Of a stretch of DNA of 43,413 bases, positions 25,951-34,700 are shown one piece after another; position 1 is the first letter of the stretch, and each line of letters opens with the position of its first letter. The position numbers and the translations under genes were made by a program. The notes under the pieces are model-generated. The model worked only from the letters and a program-made list of their open reading frames with translations. It was not told where the DNA came from and did no database searches. Origin of the DNA: Anaerolineae bacterium. GTDB taxonomy: Bacteria; Pseudomonadota; Alphaproteobacteria; DSM-16000; Inquilinaceae. The stretch lies in assembly GCA_028285185.1 (NCBI GenBank), contig JANQQD010000001.1, forward strand, positions 1 through 43,413, read 5' to 3'.

Positions 25951-27645
25951 ATGTCGCAGATCGCTGCACGACAGACGAACGCCGAGCTGGCACTCGACCG
26001 GCAGGTGTATGGCGACGACCCCCTCGCGGATCGCGAGACCGATCTCTATCGCGGCGAATACATCATGTCCTTCGTCCAGAAATGGGACGAGCTGATCGAC
26101 TGGCGCGCGCGGGCCGAAAGCGAGGGCCAGTTCTTCATCGACGTGCTCCGCGCCCGCGGCAAGAGCACGGTCCTCGACGTCGCCTGCGGCACCGGTTTCC
26201 ATTCGGTCAGGCTCAACGAGGCTGGCTTCAACGTCACGTCCGCCGACGGCTCGGCCGCCATGCTGGCCAAAGCGTTCGGGAACGGCCAAGCGCGCGGGCT
26301 GATCCTCAAGACCGTCCAGGCCGACTGGCGCTGGCTCAATCGCGATATCCAGGGCAAGTACGACGCGATCATCTGCCTGGGCAACTCGTTCACCCATCTG
26401 CACACCGAGAGCGACCGCCGGCGGGCTCTCGCCGAGTTCTACGCGGCCCTCAAGCACGACGGCATCCTGATCCTTGACCAGCGCAACTACGACACCATGC
26501 TGGATGAGGGGTACAAGTCCAAGCACAAGTACTACTATTGCGGCGACAGGGTCTCCGCCGAGCCGGAGCACATCGACGACAGCCTCGTGCGCTTCAAGTA
26601 CAGCTTCCCGGATGGCGCCACCTACACTCTGAACCTGTGCCCGATCCGCAAGAACTATGTTCGGCGGCTGCTGTCTGAGGCCGGGTTCGAGCGGGTGCGG
26701 ACCTATGGCGACTTCCAGGAGACCTATGCCGAGAACGAGCCCGACTTCTTCATCCATATCGTCGAGAAGTCGAAGCCGAGCCCGGTGCGCTGGGGCGGCG
26801 CTCCCGGCCGGGACGGCGAGATGGACATCCGCGACGTCACCGAGACCTACTACGACAGCGACGACGCCGACACGTTCTACCGCATGATCTGGGGGGGCGA
26901 GGATCTGCACATCGGCCTCTACGACGGGACCCGGAGCATCCGCGAGGCGAGCGCCGAGACCGTCGATCGCATGGCCGCGACGCTGCCCGTGCTCGACGCC
27001 GACACGAAGATGCTCGACATCGGCGCCGGCTATGGCGGCTCGATGCGCCGGGTCGTCTCCCGATTCGGCTGCGAGGCGACCTGCCTCAACCTCTCCGAGA
27101 CCCAGAACGACGCCAACCGCGCGAAGAACCGCCGGGCGAAGCTCGAAGACCGGATCCGAGTGGTGCATGGCGTCTTCGAGGACATTCCCGCGCCGGACGC
27201 GCGCTACGACGTGGTCTGGAGCCAGGACGCGATCCTGCATTCCGACCAGCGCGCCCGGGTCCTGGCAGAGGTCTTCCGGGTGCTGAAGCCGGGCGGGCAC
27301 TTCGTCTTCACCGATCCGATGCAGGCCGAGACCGTGCCTGAAGGCGTGCTCCAACCGGTCTATGACCGGCTTCAGCTCAACAGCCTCGGGTCGATGCGGT
27401 TCTACCGCGAGGCCGCGATGGCGCTCGGTTTCCAGGTCCTGGCACAAGAGCCTCTGACGGAGCACCTGGGCGACCACTACGCCCGGGTTCGCGAAGAGAT
27501 GCTGGCGAACTATGACGGGCTACGCGCCAGCGGGGCCTCGGCCGCGTATCTCGACAAGATGGCGCTCGGCCTCGAAATCTGGGTGAAGGCGGCCGCCGCC
27601 GGCCATCTCGCCTGGGGCATTCAACTGTTCCGCAAGCCGCTGTGA
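25951..27645 (+). CDS. Glycine/sarcosine - sarcosine/dimethylglycine N-methyltransferase fusion (glycine betaine synthesis)
   Basis: The 564-residue protein is two SAM-dependent methyltransferases in one chain. The N-terminal half (1 to about 272) matches glycine/sarcosine N-methyltransferase: motif I VLDVACGTGFHSVRL (74-88), ICLGNSFTHLHTESDRRRAL, LDQRNYDTMLDEGY. The C-terminal half (about 290-564) matches sarcosine/dimethylglycine N-methyltransferase: ETYYDSDDADTFYRMIWGGE, DLHIGLYD, motif I MLDIGAGYGGSMRRV (354-368), QDAILHSDQRARVL. Together they convert glycine to glycine betaine with three SAM. In Halorhodospira the enzymes are separate; a fused form is known from Actinopolyspora. The junction (about 272-290) is a short proline/glycine-rich linker. 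GGAGTGAG before the ATG supports the start. Both SAM sites look intact. Confidence 0.93.
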   Translation: MSQIAARQTNAELALDRQVYGDDPLADRETDLYRGEYIMSFVQKWDELIDWRARAESEGQFFIDVLRARGKSTVLDVACGTGFHSVRLNEAGFNVTSADGSAAMLAKAFGNGQARGLILKTVQADWRWLNRDIQGKYDAIICLGNSFTHLHTESDRRRALAEFYAALKHDGILILDQRNYDTMLDEGYKSKHKYYYCGDRVSAEPEHIDDSLVRFKYSFPDGATYTLNLCPIRKNYVRRLLSEAGFERVRTYGDFQETYAENEPDFFIHIVEKSKPSPVRWGGAPGRDGEMDIRDVTETYYDSDDADTFYRMIWGGEDLHIGLYDGTRSIREASAETVDRMAATLPVLDADTKMLDIGAGYGGSMRRVVSRFGCEATCLNLSETQNDANRAKNRRAKLEDRIRVVHGVFEDIPAPDARYDVVWSQDAILHSDQRARVLAEVFRVLKPGGHFVFTDPMQAETVPEGVLQPVYDRLQLNSLGSMRFYREAAMALGFQVLAQEPLTEHLGDHYARVREEMLANYDGLRASGASAAYLDKMALGLEIWVKAAAAGHLAWGIQLFRKPL

Positions 27646-27649
27646 GACC

Positions 27650-27674
27650 GGCTGAACGGCCTCCCGGTTCAGCC
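27650..27674 (+). terminator. Hairpin after the betaine synthesis gene, possible terminator without U-run
   Basis: GGCTGAAC (27650-27657) pairs with GTTCAGCC (27667-27674), 8 bp perfect, loop of 9 nt, beginning 5 nt after the stop codon. No T-run follows, so it may stabilise the mRNA 3' end or aid Rho-dependent termination. Confidence 0.4.
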
Positions 27675-27698
27675 CGGGCCTTGCCGGCGCAAGACCTC

Positions 27699-27736
27699 GC
27701 CACAGGGACGAACCGGGGCCACAGGGACCAACCGGG
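27699..27736. repeat. Tandem duplication of a 19-bp unit
   Basis: GCCACAGGGACGAACCGGG (27699-27717) is followed directly by the same unit with one G-to-C change (27718-27736). Confidence 0.85.
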
Positions 27737-27887
27737 CAGCCATTCTTCCCAATTCTGTTTCACCCGGCCGCCGGCAGTGACCCGAGCGGCGGTGTTATCG
27801 AATGAACTATTCGGCAACATCAAGGCATCTCGACCGCGTCGGCGGCCGGCGCAAATCTCCGCGGGCAATCAACGTGAACCCTCGCAG

Positions 27888-27917
27888 TTGTTACAGAATT
27901 GATCCATTCTGTAACAA
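27888..27917. repeat. Perfect 12-bp inverted repeat
   Basis: TTGTTACAGAAT (27888-27899), 6-nt spacer TGATCC, ATTCTGTAACAA (27906-27917). AT-rich arms in a GC-rich neighbourhood. It could be a regulator site, a bidirectional RNA hairpin between the convergent genes, or the trace of a small mobile element. No U-run follows on either strand. Confidence 0.8.
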
Positions 27918-28129
27918 CGAGCGTTCCCATCAAGGACCTCTTCGACAGCGCCTGCCAACAGCTCGACGTTGCTCCGGGAAAGCGCCAAGACATCCTCGAC
28001 GCCGGATGAGGCGCTTGGAGCAAACTCGTCGCACAGCCGCAAACCATCATGTCCATCGGCATTCGGGATTGGGCTCACTGCAGTCGCCAAGTCGTGCCGA
28101 AGGCAGATGTTGGCGCCCATGGGGGATGC

Positions 28130-29041
28130 CTATTCCGGGATCTCCATCGTCCCCTGGCACACCAGCACGCTCCTGCCCCCGACGCGGATGGCGACGGTAG
28201 CACCGTCCGCCCTGTCGGCTTCGGCTTCCAGCAGGCTTGGGCGGCCCATTTCGATGCCCTGTTCGATCGCCCAGCGCAGTGTGCCGTCGGGCCGGCCGTC
28301 ATGGGTGGCGAGATGGCCGGCGAGCGCCGCGACGGCGCCGCCGGTAGCGGGATCCTCTTCGATGCCCATGGACGGGGCGAACATGCGGGCACGGATCTGG
28401 GCTTCGGGGCGTTCCGCGTCGAAGGCGAAGACGTAGACCGCCTCCGCCCATCCACCGCGCAGCACCTTGTCCCACACCTCAGGCCGCAGACGAGCCCGAC
28501 CTACCGCCTCGCGGTCTTTCAGCGTGACGAACAGGAAGGGCACGCCGCAGGAAACGGCGATGGGCGGCGGCTGTAGCGACAGGTCGCCGATCTCCAGCGA
28601 CAGCATTGCGGCCACGGCGTCGGGCGACGGCGCATCGGGGCCGAACTCGGGAAGCATGGCTGTTGAGAGCTGGCAGAAATCCGGCTTGCCGCCCGATGCC
28701 CGGATCGTGACCGGCACGGGGCCAACGCCTTCTTCGAACACGATGCGGGTTTCTTCGCCGGCCAGCGGGATCTCGCCGATGGCCGCCAGCACATGCGCGG
28801 TGCCGATGGTCGGGTGGCCGGCGAACGGCAGCTCCGCCCCCGGCGTGAAGATCCTGAGCCGCCGCGTATGGCCCGGGTCTTCCGGCGGCAGGACGAAGAC
28901 TGTTTCGGAATAGTTGAACTCTCTGGCGATTGCCTGCATCTGTGCAGCCGGCACTGTGCGAGCGTCGGGCAACACCGCTAGCTGGTTGCCGCCAAAGATC
29001 CGGTCGGTGAAGACATCCGCCGTCACGAATCGGAAGCGCAT
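28130..29041 (-). CDS. PhzF-family isomerase/epimerase-like protein
   Basis: The 303-residue protein is a two-domain PhzF-like fold. Family motifs: TADVFTDRIFGGNQLAVLPD at the N-terminus, the active-site glutamate Glu46 in EFNYSETVFV, FTPGAELPFAGHPTIGTAHV, and in the second domain MFAPSMGIEEDPATGGAVAA. PhzF itself acts in phenazine synthesis, but no other phz gene is present; most genomic PhzF-like proteins are isomerases of unknown substrate. The ATG at 29041 gives the conserved N-terminus (MRFRFVTADVF), although the frame is open to 29179. It is divergent from the YejA-like gene. Confidence 0.93.
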   Translation of the reverse strand: MRFRFVTADVFTDRIFGGNQLAVLPDARTVPAAQMQAIAREFNYSETVFVLPPEDPGHTRRLRIFTPGAELPFAGHPTIGTAHVLAAIGEIPLAGEETRIVFEEGVGPVPVTIRASGGKPDFCQLSTAMLPEFGPDAPSPDAVAAMLSLEIGDLSLQPPPIAVSCGVPFLFVTLKDREAVGRARLRPEVWDKVLRGGWAEAVYVFAFDAERPEAQIRARMFAPSMGIEEDPATGGAVAALAGHLATHDGRPDGTLRWAIEQGIEMGRPSLLEAEADRADGATVAIRVGGRSVLVCQGTMEIPE

Positions 29042-29218
29042 GATCTGAGTGTCCCAGGCAGATTTGAGCGGACGCGGGCGAGACGCCATCCCTTTAATTT
29101 GGGGGCGGACACCGGATTGCCGCAATGGCAGAGCACAGCACCGGCTGAGAGTTGCGCCGGCCCCGCCGCTTGCAGACACTGCGCCGGCTCCCCGCTTAGG
29201 ATTCCCAGGCGAAAGACC

Positions 29219-31015
29219 ATGAAGCGACGCGTTGCCGGCCTGACGTTCCTGCTTGCCGCCACTTTCGCCGGCGCTGCATCAGCCCAGGAAGGCGTGATTG
29301 CCCATGGCATCGCCATGCATGGGGAACCGCGCTATGCAGCGGATTTCACGCATCTGGATTATGCCAATCCCGAAGCGCCGCGGGGCGGCATGCTGGTGCA
29401 GGCGGCCGTCGGCACCTTCGACAGCCTGAACCCGTTCATCGTGCTGGGCCGCACAGCGGCGGGTGTGCGCGGCTATCACTTCGCCAGCCTGATGGCGCGA
29501 TCGTGGGATGAGCCGTTCAGTCTCTACGGCTATGTCGCGCAGTCGATCGAGACGCCGGCGGACCGCAGCTGGGTCGCCTTTCGGCTGAACCCGGACGCCC
29601 GCTTCCACGACGGCACGCCGATCACCGTCGACGATGTGATCTTCAGCATGGAGGCTTTGCGCGAGCACGGCATTCCCGGCTTCCGCCGCAACTATGCCCG
29701 CATCGCGTCGGTGGAGCGGATCGGCGAGGACGGCGTGCGCTTCCGCTTCAACGATGAGGCCGATCGCGAGACGCCCCTGATCATCGCCCTGATGCCTATC
29801 CTGAGCCGGGCCTATTACAGCGCGCATCCGGTCGACCAGACGACGCTGGAGATCCCGTTGGGGGCCGGCCCCTACCGCATCACGACCGTCGATCCGGGCC
29901 GCAGCATAACCTATGCCCGCGTGGAAGACTGGTGGGCCGACGACCTGCCGATGTTCCGCGGCCTCTACAACTTCGACACGCTGCGGTTCGACTATTACCG
30001 CGATGCGTCTATCTCACTGGAGGCCTTCAAGAGCGGTGAGTACAACTTCCGGCGCGAGGACAACGCCGAGCGCTGGGCATCGGCTTACGACTTCCCAGCG
30101 GTGGCTTCGGGCGAGGTCACGCTGCTGGAGATGCCGCATCGCCGGCCGGACGGCATGCGTGCCTTCGTCTTCAACACCCGCCGGCCGCACTTCGCCGATC
30201 CACGCGTACGCCGAGCGCTAGCGTACGCCTTTGACTTCGAGTGGATCAACCGCAGCTTCCTTCACGAGCAGTACAGCCGCACTGACAGCCTGTTTGTGAA
30301 TTCCGAACTGGCGGCACAGGGCGTGCCGGAGGGGGATGAACTGGTGCTGCTGGAGCCATTCCGCGGACAGGTGCCCGAAGCGCTCTTTACCGAACCTTAT
30401 GCTCTGCCGACGACCGACGGCAGCGGCAACGCCCGCGCCAATCTGCGGATCGCGCGGGACATGCTGCAAGAGGCGGGATGGTCTGTCGAAGACGGCGTGC
30501 TGACCGAGGAAGCGACGGGGCAAGCCTTCTCGTTTGAGATCTTGCTGCGGGACGCGGCGGATGAGCGGATCGCCCTGGCTTTTGCCGACAATCTGCGCCG
30601 CCTTGGTATCCAGGCGACCGTACGTACAGTCGACATCGCGCAGTACGGCGCCCGGACGGACACGTACGACTTCGACATGATCGTACACCATTGGCGCGTG
30701 ACTCTGTCGCCGGGGGCTGAGCAGAACCTCTATTGGGGCAGCACGAGTGCGACGATCGAGGGTACGCGCAACTATGCCGGCGTCGAAGACCCGGTGGTCG
30801 ATGCGCTGATCGGCGCGCTGGAAGACGCACGCGACCGCGACGCGCTGGTGGCCGCGGCCCGCGCGCTGGACCGCGTATTGCTCTGGGGCCACTACGTCGT
30901 GCCGCTCTATCACAATACGACCGACCGCATCGCCTTCTGGGGCGATCTGCGCTGGGTGGAGGATGCCGATCCGCTCTACGGCCTGGTCGTGGAGTCCTTC
31001 TGGCAGGGTCGGTAG
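29219..31015 (+). CDS. YejA-like extracellular solute-binding protein (peptide ABC transporter)
   Basis: The 598-residue protein has a signal peptide (MKRRVAGLTFLLAATFAGAA, cleavage near ASA-QE) and a family 5 solute-binding domain. The N-terminal IAMHGEPRYAADFTHLDYAN, NPEAPRGGMLVQAAVGTFDS, LNPFIVLG and HYFASL-type segments are characteristic of YejA-like oligopeptide/microcin C binding proteins. LVVPLYHNTTDRIAFW-like sequence lies near the C-terminus. It has no adjacent permease or ATPase genes, and the DppBC-like pair is 16 kb away on the other strand. Substrate unknown. The ATG at 29219 is chosen because the signal peptide begins there. It converges with the DUF599 gene (5 nt between stops). 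Confidence 0.93.
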   Translation: MKRRVAGLTFLLAATFAGAASAQEGVIAHGIAMHGEPRYAADFTHLDYANPEAPRGGMLVQAAVGTFDSLNPFIVLGRTAAGVRGYHFASLMARSWDEPFSLYGYVAQSIETPADRSWVAFRLNPDARFHDGTPITVDDVIFSMEALREHGIPGFRRNYARIASVERIGEDGVRFRFNDEADRETPLIIALMPILSRAYYSAHPVDQTTLEIPLGAGPYRITTVDPGRSITYARVEDWWADDLPMFRGLYNFDTLRFDYYRDASISLEAFKSGEYNFRREDNAERWASAYDFPAVASGEVTLLEMPHRRPDGMRAFVFNTRRPHFADPRVRRALAYAFDFEWINRSFLHEQYSRTDSLFVNSELAAQGVPEGDELVLLEPFRGQVPEALFTEPYALPTTDGSGNARANLRIARDMLQEAGWSVEDGVLTEEATGQAFSFEILLRDAADERIALAFADNLRRLGIQATVRTVDIAQYGARTDTYDFDMIVHHWRVTLSPGAEQNLYWGSTSATIEGTRNYAGVEDPVVDALIGALEDARDRDALVAAARALDRVLLWGHYVVPLYHNTTDRIAFWGDLRWVEDADPLYGLVVESFWQGR

Positions 31016-31020
31016 CGCGG

Positions 31021-31716
31021 TCAGGGCTCCCGCGCCTCTTCCGTCATCACCTTGTAGGCGCGCGACCGGAACTCGCGCCGGTACATCACCAACACCACCA
31101 GCAGTGTCGCCGCAGCCAGGATGGCCGCGTGCACGAACCAGCCGAGCGCGGCCAATGCGAAGAAATAGGCGCGCAGGCCCCGGTTCACGTGGCGCGCCAC
31201 CAGCGCCAGCATATTGGCGGAGCGGCGCGCATGGGCTTCCCCGGCGGGATCGAGCTGGTCGCCCTCCCTTGGTCCGGAGCCGATCAGGATCGAGCAGTAG
31301 TTGGCAAGACGGAACGCCCAGGCGAACTTGAAGAACGCATAAACGAAGATGGTCAAGAGCAGGAGTACCTTCAGTTCCCATAGCGCCGGCGTGGTCGGCT
31401 CGGCAAACGGGATGACGGCGAGCGCAGCAATCGCTTCGTCCCGTGCCCCGACCAGCGCAACCAGACCGCCGACGATCAGAATCGTGGTGGACGCGAAGAA
31501 GGCGATGCCTGTCAGGATGTTGCCGACCATGGTGGTGTCGACCACGCGCACGTCGCGCCGCAGCATCTCCCGCGCCCAGGCCATCCGATACTGGTTCATG
31601 ACCACGGTGATGCTGCGGGCCGACCAGCGGCTGTGATCGGCGTACCAGGTGTAGCCGAACCATCCGGCGAAGAAGCAGGTTAGCGCGGCGTAGTCGATCG
31701 TGTTCAGCATGTCCAT
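31021..31716 (-). CDS. DUF599 integral membrane protein
   Basis: The 231-residue protein has about four membrane helices (roughly 7-22, 62-84, 100-130, 190-215). DUF599 features: YAALTCFFAGWFGYTWYADH, the motif MNQYRMAWAREMLRRDVRVV with DTTMVGN, and KFAWAFRLANYCSILIG. The function of the family is unknown. The start is either 31716 or the second ATG at 31710; the frame is open to 31788 but that would overlap tamB. It follows tamB by 16 nt on the same strand and is probably the last gene of the tam transcript. Confidence 0.87.
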   Translation of the reverse strand: MDMLNTIDYAALTCFFAGWFGYTWYADHSRWSARSITVVMNQYRMAWAREMLRRDVRVVDTTMVGNILTGIAFFASTTILIVGGLVALVGARDEAIAALAVIPFAEPTTPALWELKVLLLLTIFVYAFFKFAWAFRLANYCSILIGSGPREGDQLDPAGEAHARRSANMLALVARHVNRGLRAYFFALAALGWFVHAAILAAATLLVVLVMYRREFRSRAYKVMTEEAREP

Positions 31717-31732
31717 GGAGACGACGCCGGGC

Positions 31733-34700
31733 TCAGTAGTCCCATTCCATCTTGATACCGAGCCGTCCGGTGCTGTCGGCCCCCACATCGGTCTCCACGG
31801 AGATGTTTGGCGTCAGCTCGATCTCCACCGTCACACGGCTGGACCCGGCCTGAAGCCCCTGTTCGACACCCAGAAAGACGCCGTCGGCCACATAGCTGCC
31901 GACGCTCAAGGTGGAGCTTTCGACGGACTCGTCCTGCTGTTCCACATCGATCACGTCCACGCCCAGCGCATCGCGAACATCGCCCAGCACATCCCCGCCG
32001 GGCGCCACGCCCGCCAGCTCCGCCGCGGAGCGTGCAAGCTGAATCGCCTCGAACGCCGTCAGCGAGCTGGTGGGCTTTTCGAAAAGGATGCGGGCCAGCA
32101 CCTCATCCTGCGGCAGCTCGGGCACGGAACTGAAGGCGATCTGCGGTGCCGACGCCCGCCCGCTGATGGTGACTTCGGCCACGGCATCTTCCAGGTCCGT
32201 GCGCGCGACAAAGCGGATTTCGGGATCGACGCTGCCGTCTTCCGGCAAGGTCACGGAACCTTCTTCGAAGGTGAATCGCCGCCCGAGGGCATCGAGAAAC
32301 CCGCGGCGGAGTGCGAAAGCACCGCCAATATCGGGAGCAGCGGCATTGCCGCCGACGGTGACCGAGCCGCCCACTTCGGCATCAAGCCCCCTCCCGCGCA
32401 CAAAAATCCTCTCCGGCGCGTCCACCGTCAGGTCCAGGGCGACTTCCAGCGGCGGTGCACCGTCGCCGCCAGGGGGCGGCGGCGGTGGCCTGCGGGCCGC
32501 CATCTCCGGCGGCATGTTGATTTCCTCGACATCCAGTGTGGGCACCGACGGGGGCAGCTGTTCGGGCAGCCGGATCTCCGCCTCGACCACTTGCAGCCGG
32601 CCGTCAACGGACAGCGACTGCGTAAGCTGCCCGGCGATGGCCACTTCTCCTGCCAGCTCGGCACTGACGATGTCGCTGTGAATCACCAGGGCATCGTCGA
32701 ACCCGATGGACAGATCGGCAGGGAATCCATCGTCGGGATCAATCCCGATGGCACCATTGGCGCCGAGGGTGCCCCCGTTGGGCGTCCGGGCTGAGAACTC
32801 GGCGATCGTCAGCCGTTCCCCGTCGCCGGCCAGCCGTACCACAATGTCGTCCAGGGCGACGCCCGTCAGCACGTTGGCATAGCTGCCGTCGGTCAGGTCC
32901 AGCGTTCCGGTCACACGTGGATCCGCGACCGTGCCAGCCAGATCAAGGTCGATGGCTATGGCACCGCCCACGCGGTCGCCGCTGCCGGCCAGCAGGTCGT
33001 TCAGCACCTGAAGGTTCGCGCTGCCCGTGACCTGCCCGGCCAGGCCGGTGCCGTCATCGATCCGCGGCAGGCCGCTGCCGGGATCGGGCGGTGCGGCCAG
33101 GGCAAGCGACGTCGAAACCGAGACGTCAGGATCGCTGGTCACGGTGGTGTCCAGGCTCAGTTCGCCGCCGCGCCAATCCAAAGCCGCGGTCGCGTCAAAG
33201 CCGGAGAGCCCCGCTTCGCGGATCGCCGCCAGTGTTACGCCAGTCGCCGAGAGATCGATGGACGCCTGCGGGGTGCTGCGTGTGCCCGCGAGGCTGACAG
33301 TTCCGTCCAGCCGACCGGACAGGCCCAGATCGGGCACGGCGAGACGGGACAGCTCGAGCGGCAGCTCCGACAGCGTTATGCCGAGGTCGGAGACATCGCC
33401 ATAACGACCGTCGGCAGCAATGCGTCCGCCTTCGGCTTGCAGCACCAGACCATCGACCGTCACGCCGTCCGGCGCCACGGTGACCCGCGCCGGGCCGGCC
33501 AGCGCCGCTTCGACGTCGTCATAACGGGCCGTAAGGGCCGCAAGGTCCACCTGCGTGCCCGTGTCTGCGAGCGCAACCGTGGCCCGTGTGACCAACGCCA
33601 GCCTCTCATCGACGAGATCGATACCCAGGTCCAGGCTGTCGAGACCACCCTCTGCTGTGACCACAACACGATCGAGCGCCAGCCCGCCCGCCAGGATGCC
33701 GTTGGCCTGCACGCGGCCGTTGATGGCGGGCGCACCCAGTGCATCGCCCACCTGCAGGGCAATCTGTGTGCGGGCGACCGTGGCCTCCCCTGGCAGGCCG
33801 GCGCCGGACGCCGACACGGTGGCATCGACCGTCTGCTGGCCGTCGACGTCCGCCAGGGACACGGTCGCCTCGACCATCCCGGACAAGGCCTGTCCGACGA
33901 ACGGCGCGAGATCCGCCAGCGTGCCGACACGCAAGGCAACCTCACCACTGACCGTTCCAGCAGGCAGCACCGTGACCGCCCCCTCGGCAGACAGGCTTGC
34001 GATCTGCAAGGACAGCGCATCGACCAGAACGGTGCCATCGCTTTCGACCTGCAGATCGGCAGCCACCTCGGCCGGCAGGCCGTTGACCGTGGCGGCAAGC
34101 GCAAGTTCGCCGGCCGGGGCCGAGGCCAGGGTGGTGAGGCCGGCGTCCAGATCGGCGTTCGGCACGGCATAGCCGGCCAGCACGGCGTCCGTCAGTGTCA
34201 CCTTAGCCGTAACCGCGGGGTCACTCGGCGCGCCGGTCACGCGCCCTTCCGCTGCGAGGTTGCCGCTGATCGAGGGTTCGACAGCCGCCAGATCGGCCAA
34301 CGAGACCTGCCAGTCGATCCCCAGAGCGTCCTGGCCCAGCGCACCGGCCGCTGACAGGCTCGCACCGGGGGCCACAAGCTCCAGCGTCCCTACCTCGATT
34401 GTTCCGTCCGCTGCCAATGAGGCCTCAACGTCCAGCCGTGGTACCGGGCCCAGCACCGCGTCCGCCTGCGCGATCCCGGTCGACAAGCCGTCCAACCTGG
34501 CCGCGACCGCCAGCGCGGCGGCCGCACCGTCCCAATGCCCATCCAGCGTCAGTTCGGCCGATCCGGACAACGCCTGGCCCGTCAGCGCAGCGAACTGCGA
34601 CAGGTCCGGCACGGCAAGGTCGCCCGTCGCCCTGGCCGCTGCGGCTCCCCAGCCCTCCGCCTCGCCCTCGACCGCCAATTGTGCCAGCGGCGAGTCGATA

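Larger units (their letters stand above)
27646..28129. other. 484-bp gene-poor tract between convergent genes
   Basis: It lies between the 3' ends of the betaine enzyme gene and phzF. It contains a hairpin just after the first gene, a tandem 19-bp repeat, and a 12-bp perfect inverted repeat (listed separately). On the minus strand an 83-codon ORF (28120-27869) starts 9 nt after the phzF stop without a Shine-Dalgarno; its segment GVEDVLALSRSNVELLAGAV has a phasin-like look, and the reading frame then runs through the inverted repeat. I regard it as a possible gene remnant, not a functional gene. Confidence 0.4.

Noticed and set aside
25624-27477. 617-codon minus-strand ORF across the betaine gene and its leader
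   Set aside because: The opposite strand encodes two complete methyltransferases; the antisense protein has no domain and repetitive hydrophobic/acidic composition.
30218-31663. 481-codon minus-strand ORF
   Set aside because: Overlaps the YejA-like and DUF599 genes in shadow frames; the motif-bearing frames are the others.
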